Source: Hamadaea tsunoensis DSM 44101
GTDB lineage: Bacteria > Actinomycetota > Actinomycetes > Mycobacteriales > Micromonosporaceae
NCBI RefSeq assembly: GCF_000428945.1
Contig: NZ_AUAX01000019.1
Span: 62,001 to 126,000 of the forward strand
DNA: 64,000 nt
Direction of reading: 5' to 3'
The notes beneath the pieces are model-generated. The model had not been told where the DNA came from. It saw only the letters and a list, made by a program, of their open reading frames with translations, and searched no databases. Positions 59,497 to 64,000 of this stretch are shown here, one piece after another. How positions within the stretch are numbered: the stretch's first letter is position 1; every line of letters starts with the position of its first letter. Both the position numbers and the translations under genes were made by a program.

Positions 59497-59563
59497 GTTT
59501 GTCCAGCCAAAGCTCAGCAAATCCGTGCGACAGTCGTGACTTTTCGCCTCTACCGTCTTTCCC

Positions 59564-60109
59564 ATGGATTTGGTGAAGGCGAGCAAACGCATCGCGTACG
59601 CGTTGCGGCATCGCCCTGACAGTATCGGCATCACGCTCGCCCCCGACGGGTGGGTGCCGGTCGACGACCTGCTGACCGGGCTCGCCCGGACCGGCACCCC
59701 CCTGTCCCGCACCGACCTCGAGGACGTCGTGGAGAACAACGACAAGCGGCGATTCGTCATCGACGGTGACCGCATCCGCGCCCAGCAGGGGCACTCGGTC
59801 GACGTCGACCTCGGGCTCATCCCCATCGCGCCCCCGTCGGCGCTCTACCACGGCACCGCCCGGCAGAACCTGGACTCGATCTTCATCGAGGGCCTCGTCC
59901 GCGCCGGCCGCCACCACGTACACCTCTCCGGTGACGTGCAGACGGCCGTCAAGGTCGGCGCCCGCCACGGTGCCCCGGTGGTGCTCTGCGTCGACACCGC
60001 CTCGATGCTCGCCGAGGGACTGCACTTCTACCGCAGCGAGAACGGCGTCTGGCTGACCGACCACGTTCCCGCCCGGCACCTCACGGTGTTCCGCGGCGCA
60101 CTCAACTGA
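59564..60109 (+). CDS. kptA: RNA 2'-phosphotransferase (Tpt1/KptA)
   Basis: 181-residue KptA/Tpt1. It transfers an internal RNA 2'-phosphate to NAD+, giving ADP-ribose 1''-2''-cyclic phosphate. The N-terminal YALRHRP (12-18), winged lobe to ~85, YHGT (95-98), RAGRHHVHLS (113-122) and DTASM near the NAD pocket are present. Bacterial substrates are unclear, since tRNA splicing of this type is absent; RNA or NAD-linked repair roles are discussed. Divergent from nfi; convergent with the MazG-like gene, overlapping 8 bp. Confidence 0.93.
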   Translation: MDLVKASKRIAYALRHRPDSIGITLAPDGWVPVDDLLTGLARTGTPLSRTDLEDVVENNDKRRFVIDGDRIRAQQGHSVDVDLGLIPIAPPSALYHGTARQNLDSIFIEGLVRAGRHHVHLSGDVQTAVKVGARHGAPVVLCVDTASMLAEGLHFYRSENGVWLTDHVPARHLTVFRGALN

Positions 60110-60419
60110 GCCGCGAAAGCACCTTGGCGGCACAGGCCGTGACGGCCTCCTCGGCATCGAAGCCGAGACTCTCGATGGCCACCAGCGCGGTGAAGACCAC
60201 GTCCGCCAGCTCAGCCGCCACGTCCGCGCGCTCGTGGGTCACGCCCTTCCGGGGATTCTGACCGCGTACGCCGATCCACGCGGCGGCGGCCTCCCCGGAC
60301 TCCTCCATCAGCTTCATCATCCGCATCGTGATCTGGTCGTCGGAGCTGCCGTCATGCCCGTCGAGCCAGATACGCGCCGCGGTCACCGCCTGCCGGGTGG
60401 TCTCGTTCACCGGCAGCAC
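60102..60419 (-). CDS. MazG-like nucleotide pyrophosphohydrolase
   Basis: 105-residue all-alpha NTP-PPase of the MazG/phosphoribosyl-ATP-pyrophosphohydrolase fold. Metal-binding pattern KLMEESGEAAAAWIG with EE-x2-E and ERADVAAELADVVFTALVA with E-x2-D are visible. It probably hydrolyses aberrant (d)NTPs. GTG 60419 lies one base after the DUF397 stop, so the two are tightly linked in an operon. Overlaps kptA tail-to-tail by 8 bp. Confidence 0.88.
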   Translation of the reverse strand: MLPVNETTRQAVTAARIWLDGHDGSSDDQITMRMMKLMEESGEAAAAWIGVRGQNPRKGVTHERADVAAELADVVFTALVAIESLGFDAEEAVTACAAKVLSRLS

Positions 60420-60420
60420 T

Positions 60421-60612
60421 CTACGGACGGTCGAATTCGCCGTCCTTCACACCCGCCGCGAAGTCCCGCCAGGCCTCCCGGCTCACGATGAGGACATGGT
60501 CCCCGTCCTCCGACTGGCGTACGCCGACGGCATCGTCGATCTCCGCCACCTCGACACAGGCACTCGTGTCGCATCTACTGGACTTCTTCCACAGGCTGTT
60601 CTTCTCCGCCAT
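60421..60612 (-). CDS. DUF397 protein
   Basis: 63-residue DUF397 protein. LWKKSSRCDTSACVEVAEID (8-27) and the C-terminal VSREAWRDFAAGVKDGEF are the family signature. DUF397 partners are usually encoded beside XRE/DUF5753 regulators such as WhiJ and thought to antagonise them in development or secondary metabolism. ATG 60612 has GGGAGG nine bases upstream. Followed directly by the MazG-like gene. Confidence 0.9.
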   Translation of the reverse strand: MAEKNSLWKKSSRCDTSACVEVAEIDDAVGVRQSEDGDHVLIVSREAWRDFAAGVKDGEFDRP

Positions 60613-61064
60613 GTGGGTCACCTCCCGTGACCTCAGGGTAGGAACGCGTACCGGCCGGAGAAAGAGGCGTGGCATTGATTGGCACGTAAGCTGACGTGCC
60701 CCTCTCCTTTGTCGTTGATCCGGTAGCGCCGTCTACAGTGGCCGGAACACCGGAACGTGATCTCGGCGTACGGAACCGGCCCACCACCGGTGAGTCAGCC
60801 GTCTTCCGGAAGAAGCTTTCAAGCGGTCAGCGCGGCTCGCCCGGACGGCCCCCGACGCTTGTCATTGGTAGCGCGGCGGCGCCCGCTCGGCGGTCGCCGG
60901 GGGACCTTGAGCCGTCGGCGGTGCGATTTGCCCGTGTTAGGGTTGCCCGCATCTACCTGTCACGTCCGTTGCCCTGAGCCAGAGCGTGGTCGATTCAGGC
61001 AGATCAGAGGGCTCTCCTTTTGCAGAAGGAGAGCCCTCGCTCTATATATGGTGGTCGTCTCGCG
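60613..61064. other. Intergenic region with a duplicated leader and hairpin
   Basis: No long gene is convincing. TCACGTCC[G/A]TTGC[C/T]C (60959-60974) plus GAGCCAGAGCGTGGTC (60975-60990) is nearly repeated at 61393-61424, in each case just upstream (on the minus strand) of an ATG. The 60952 ATG opens only a 41-codon frame (60827-60952), likely a vestige. Confidence 0.6.
61007..61038. terminator. Strong hairpin after the small membrane protein gene
   Basis: GAGGGCTCTCCTT (61007-61019) and AAGGAGAGCCCTC (61026-61038) form a perfect 13-bp stem with a 6-nt loop, 27 bp beyond the minus-strand stop at 61065. No T-run. Confidence 0.8.
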
Positions 61065-61382
61065 CTATCGCGGTATCCGCCGCAGGCCTGTCACGACGAC
61101 GATGACTATGGCGATCAGTGTCGCGGTCCGGTCGTCGTTCGTGACCGAGTGGGTGGTGATGGCGCCGAGCCCGCCCAGGACGATTGTCTGCACCACTCGA
61201 TAGCCCACCGCACGGCCCGTCGACCGTCGCGCCACCGGCTTGAGCGCTTGCGGGGAGGCGTGCTTGACACGCCGGTAGACAAGGACCACGACAAGCAGCG
61301 TCGTGATGATGTCGGGCAACCGCCGTGGGTCTTTGGCCGGCTGTTCTCCGGCGCTGTCCGAGTCGTTCTCGCGGGTGGTCAT
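61065..61382 (-). CDS. Small membrane protein, unknown
   Basis: 105 residues beginning at ATG 61382 with AAAGGA six bases upstream. Hydrophobic segments are DIITTLLVVVLVYRRV (~24-39), VVQTIVLGGLGAITTHSV and ATLIAIVIVVVTGL, so two or three membrane passes. Basic residues flank the first helix. It lies 98 bp after the DUF397 gene on the same strand. I recognise no family. Its leader is duplicated at 60959-60990. Confidence 0.65.
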   Translation of the reverse strand: MTTRENDSDSAGEQPAKDPRRLPDIITTLLVVVLVYRRVKHASPQALKPVARRSTGRAVGYRVVQTIVLGGLGAITTHSVTNDDRTATLIAIVIVVVTGLRRIPR

Positions 61383-61480
61383 CTGCGTCCTTTCACGTCC
61401 ATTGCTCCGAGCCAGAGCGTGGTCTTCGGTATCCCCGGTCGGCGCCTCTTGCAGGAGGTGGACCACCGGCGGTGATGCGG

Positions 61481-61693
61481 TCAGGAGATCTCGGTGTCGT
61501 TCAGGATCCGGAACTGGCCGTCGGCCACCCCGCCCAGGAACGCCTCCCATTCGGCGCGGCTGAACGCCAGCCGTGGGCCGTCCGGTTGATTCGAATTGCG
61601 TACCCATACCTCTCCGTTGGTGTAGGCGACCTCAAGGCAGGAGCCCGAGTCACAGCGCCTGCTGCGCTGCCAGTCTTGTGGGGTGGGTGCCAC
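61481..61693 (-). CDS. DUF397 protein
   Basis: 70 residues. DWQRSRRCDSGSCLEVAYTN (7-26) and LAFSRAEWEAFLGGVADGQF are the DUF397 hallmarks. GTG 61693 has GAGGAGG eight bases upstream. It is 30 bp downstream of the XRE/DUF5753 regulator on the same strand, the standard regulator-partner arrangement (WhiJ-type), so it likely modulates that protein. Confidence 0.92.
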   Translation of the reverse strand: MAPTPQDWQRSRRCDSGSCLEVAYTNGEVWVRNSNQPDGPRLAFSRAEWEAFLGGVADGQFRILNDTEIS

Positions 61694-61723
61694 CGATGTC
61701 CTCCTCGAAACGGTTGCGCCCGG

Positions 61724-62641
61724 TCAGGCGGGCGTCGCGTACGGAAGCGGGAACTCCCGCAGTCGGGCCAGGTCGATATCGGACAGCAGCGTCGCGGTGC
61801 GGGCATGGAGCAGCCGGGTACTCGCGTCGGGACTGAGGCATGCCTGCCAGATGCGTTCGAACGACTCGTGGTAGGTCGCGACGGACTCCGGGTCGAACTG
61901 CAGCTGGTCGGACATCCAGTACTCGCGATAGAGGATCTCCTCGTCCGCCATCGTCAGAAGCGTGAACGACCCGAGCAGGCCGAAGGCCGCCGGTGAGGAG
62001 AGGGGCAGTACGCGAAGGACGATGCGCCCGTCCGTGATGTCGCGCAGGAGGGCGGTCAGCTGGTTCACCATCGTCAGCGCGCCGCCGATCCTGCGCAGGA
62101 GGACGGCCTCGTCGAGTACCAGGTGGTATTCGAGGGGGTCGGGCCGGTCGAAGACCTGTGCGCGGCGACGCATCCGGGCCTCGAAGCGCTTCGTGAGCGT
62201 CTCCGCCGGAATCTGCCCCGCCCACATGTCCAAGGTGCTTTCGGCCATCTCGCGGGTCTGCAGCACGCCGGGGAACATCATCGGCTGGAAGGTGCGGATG
62301 CGGCGCGCCTCGGTCTCGAACTGGCAGAGTTTGATCGTCGCCGGCGTCAGGTGAAGGCGATACACCGAGGTACTCCACCAACCCCGCTGCCGGGCGGCCC
62401 GCACGTCGGCCGTCAGCTCCTCCGCCACCACGGGGTCGGCGACCTTGAGGTCGAGGAGAAGTTCGTCCAGGTCGGTTTCGGAGATGGCCACATGGCCGGA
62501 CTCGATGCGCTGGACCTTGGAGAGCGACCAGTGCAGCCGCTCGGCGAGCTGACCCTGCGTCAGCATGGCGGTCTCCCGCAACCTGCGGAGGGTGGAGCCC
62601 ATCCGCCGCCGGGCGACGGCGGCCGCGACCTTGCTGGTCAT
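61724..62641 (-). CDS. XRE-family HTH regulator with DUF5753 domain (WhiJ-like)
   Basis: 305 residues. The helix-turn-helix (STLRRLRETAMLTQGQLAERL and SLSKVQRIESG, ~16-52) is followed by DUF5753 (about 100-300; FQPMMFPGVLQTREMAE, YHLVLDEAVLLRRIGG, LRVLPLSSPAAFGLLGSFTL). Such regulators usually pair with DUF397 proteins and affect sporulation or antibiotic genes. ATG 62641 is used (no clear SD; GTG 62671 is possible). One DUF397 gene is directly downstream, a second about 1.1 kb away. Confidence 0.93.
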   Translation of the reverse strand: MTSKVAAAVARRRMGSTLRRLRETAMLTQGQLAERLHWSLSKVQRIESGHVAISETDLDELLLDLKVADPVVAEELTADVRAARQRGWWSTSVYRLHLTPATIKLCQFETEARRIRTFQPMMFPGVLQTREMAESTLDMWAGQIPAETLTKRFEARMRRRAQVFDRPDPLEYHLVLDEAVLLRRIGGALTMVNQLTALLRDITDGRIVLRVLPLSSPAAFGLLGSFTLLTMADEEILYREYWMSDQLQFDPESVATYHESFERIWQACLSPDASTRLLHARTATLLSDIDLARLREFPLPYATPA

Positions 62642-62671
62642 AGGGTGAGGGGTCTTTCTGCTATATGGCAC

Positions 62672-62963
62672 ATCAGGGGTATGCGGTTACGACGCTGAAA
62701 ATTACACGACTCCGCGTGACTCTGGTGACATTGGCTATGTGGACGATGCGGATTGCGCGCGAAGATTCTCGATCAACTGGATCTGACCTTGGCGTTCGCC
62801 AGCAGATCCACGTGTGTTGATGCTGATGGAGGCGGTGTCCGCGTCGCTCAATCGAGTGACTTTCGGTCAGGCGCGGGCCGTGCGGACGACCGTTCCCGCC
62901 GAAATCTGCCTACCGCATATTTGTGTGACCCTTCATCTTTCAGGGTCCTTTATTAATAGTGGA
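62672..62963. other. Intergenic region upstream of the XRE regulator and downstream of the response regulator
   Basis: About 290 bp with no credible gene. GACCCT-N9-AGGGTC (62927-62947) followed by CTTTATT is a small hairpin close to the minus-strand response regulator stop at 62964. The rest probably contains the XRE gene promoter. Confidence 0.5.
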
Positions 62964-63608
62964 TCAGGAGTCGAGGCCGCGTTCGAGCGCGTACCGCACC
63001 AACTCCACCCGGTTGTGCAGCTGCAATTTCCCGAGCGTGTTCTGAACGTGGTTCTGGACCGTCCTCGGCGACAGCACCAGCCGCTCCGCGATCTGCTTGT
63101 ACGACAGCCCTTTCGCGACCAGCCGGAGCACTTCCGTCTCCCGGTCGGTCAGCACGGGCGCGTCCGATGCCGGGGCCGTGGCCAGTCGCCGGTACTCCCC
63201 GAGGACGAGTCCGGCGAGGCCGGGCGTGAACACCGCGTCGCCGTCGGCCGTACGCCGGACCGCCTCCAGGAACTCTTCGCGGCCGGCGGACTTGATGAGG
63301 TAGCCGGTCGCGCCCGCCTTGACGGCGTCGAGGACGTCCTGCTGCTCGCCGGAGGCCGACAGCACGAGGATGCGCCAGGGCGACTGGTCGGCGCAGAGGG
63401 CGGTGATCACCTCCACCCCCGACAGGTCCGGCAGCTGGAGGTCGAGGACCACCACGTCGGGGCGCAGCGAGCGGCCTACGCGGACGGCCTGCGTACCGTC
63501 GCCGACGGCGGCGATCACCTCGTAGCCGGCCTCGGTCAGGTCCCGGGCGACACCTTCGCGCCACATGGGATGGTCGTCGACGACGAGTACGCGTACCGGG
63601 GCGGTCAT
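62964..63608 (-). CDS. NarL/LuxR-family response regulator
   Basis: 214 residues. The receiver has acidic DDHPMW (11-16), phospho-acceptor Asp56 in VVVLDLQLP and Lys in GYLIKSA. The LuxR HTH is at the C terminus (LTDRETEVLRLVAKGLSYKQ, LSPRTVQNHVQNTLGKL). It is phosphorylated by the adjacent histidine kinase and binds DNA. ATG 63608, four bases after the stop of the kinase gene, makes a typical two-component operon. Confidence 0.94.
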   Translation of the reverse strand: MTAPVRVLVVDDHPMWREGVARDLTEAGYEVIAAVGDGTQAVRVGRSLRPDVVVLDLQLPDLSGVEVITALCADQSPWRILVLSASGEQQDVLDAVKAGATGYLIKSAGREEFLEAVRRTADGDAVFTPGLAGLVLGEYRRLATAPASDAPVLTDRETEVLRLVAKGLSYKQIAERLVLSPRTVQNHVQNTLGKLQLHNRVELVRYALERGLDS

Positions 63609-63612
63609 GAGG

Positions 63613-64000
63613 TCACGGTAGCTTCCGGGGAACCCGCAGCTCCACCTCGGTACCTTCGCCGGGGGTGGTCGTGATGGCCACGGCGCCGCCGAGGTCGCGC
63701 AGGCGGCCGCGGACGGACTGGCTGATGCCGAGGCGGCCGGCCGCGGCGGCTTCGGCGAGGCGGCCGGGTGCGATGCCGGGGCCGTCGTCGCGGACGGTCA
63801 CCACGATGGTGTCCGGCTCGTCCTCCACGAGCACCCAGGCTCGCGTACCCGGGGGAGTGTGCTGGACGACGTTGTCGAGGGCGGCGCCGACGGCGGCCGA
63901 GATTTCCGCGGCCGTCGCGCAGGGGAGCGGGACGGCCGTGGCGGGGGAGGCGATGGTGACCGTCGCGGAGGCGAAGGGGCTGAGGAAGGAGCGCAGGTCG
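63613..64000 (-). CDS. Sensor histidine kinase, C-terminal part (5' end beyond window edge)
   Basis: About 129 residues remain, forming an HATPase_c domain: N-box ALDNVVQHTPPG, G1 DDGPGI, and GRLGISQSVRGRLRDLGG. The pattern matches HPK7/NarX-type kinases that act with LuxR-type response regulators. The dimerisation His domain and sensor lie to the right of the window. The stop is 63613-63615. Confidence 0.9.
   Translation of the reverse strand, partial: DLRSFLSPFASATVTIASPATAVPLPCATAAEISAAVGAALDNVVQHTPPGTRAWVLVEDEPDTIVVTVRDDGPGIAPGRLAEAAAAGRLGISQSVRGRLRDLGGAVAITTTPGEGTEVELRVPRKLP

Noticed and set aside
60827-60952. 41-codon minus-strand frame with a duplicated leader
   Set aside because: No similarity or conserved feature is visible beyond the duplicated start region; treated as a probable vestige, not a gene.
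62814-63674. Long plus-strand frame over the response regulator
   Set aside because: It is antisense to a gene with complete receiver and LuxR domains; long antisense frames are expected in high-GC DNA.

Overview
The window is high-GC DNA (roughly 70% G+C by eye) with many GTG and some TTG starts, dense overlapping genes and several strictly actinobacterial families: a cvnABCD conservon, XRE/DUF5753 plus DUF397 pairs, a NIT-domain sensor kinase and a 10-methyl fatty-acid locus. Together with a striking excess of the palindrome GCGTACGC this suggests a filamentous actinomycete, most likely of the Micromonosporaceae (Micromonospora/Actinoplanes type). The taxon is an inference. I see no rRNA, tRNA, CRISPR array, intact transposase or replication origin; it reads as chromosomal DNA.

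Layout. 1-7.1 kb: partial HTH regulator with a Cys cluster, LytR-CpsA-Psr protein, DUF3626 protein, thiolase plus alpha/beta hydrolase, DUF234-type ATPase and hemerythrin-like protein with a perfect 39-bp palindrome between the last two. 7.1-17.3 kb: a 1273-residue ParA-like/TIR-like/NB-ARC/TPR protein of the FxsT type, a palindrome-rich non-coding block, a second alpha/beta hydrolase, a membrane GGDEF-EAL protein and a GH63-like glucosidase. 17.3-32.6 kb: small unknowns, a dimethylglycine-dehydrogenase-like flavoprotein, secreted GH20 hexosaminidase, enoyl-CoA hydratase, GH1 glucosidase, rhomboid, membrane proteins, two SDRs, an aldo/keto reductase and dihydrolipoyl dehydrogenase. 32.6-36.8 kb: conservon cvnABCD. 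36.9-47.7 kb: S51-like peptidase, secreted GH95-like glycosidase, then a GntR-controlled operon of sugar ABC transporter plus enolase-superfamily dehydratase. 47.8-58 kb: epoxide hydrolase, a large unknown membrane-anchored protein, tmsAB, a luciferase-like enzyme, nitrilase-like/RDD membrane pair and a flavin amine oxidase. 58-64 kb: a MITE and other palindromes, a nucleic-acid housekeeping cluster (endonuclease V, RNA 2'-phosphotransferase, MazG-like), two DUF397 genes with an XRE regulator, and a two-component system cut by the right edge.

Functional links. The best-supported units are the conservon (membrane kinase, roadblock, DUF742 and small GTPase parts); the GntR/solute-binding/dehydratase/permease/ATPase catabolic operon, which has a candidate operator at the start of its promoter; tmsAB, predicted to make 10-methyl-branched membrane fatty acids; and the thiolase-hydrolase pair.

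Non-coding structure is unusually rich. A 74-bp palindromic repeat occurs four times, always just 3' of a stop codon. A separate ~85-bp palindromic repeat occurs three times, once inside an SDR coding frame where it is read through as protein. A 169-bp element with matched termini and a CTAG duplication looks like an IS5-type MITE that supplies the stop codon of a flavin oxidase gene. These repeats are the most unusual content of the window.
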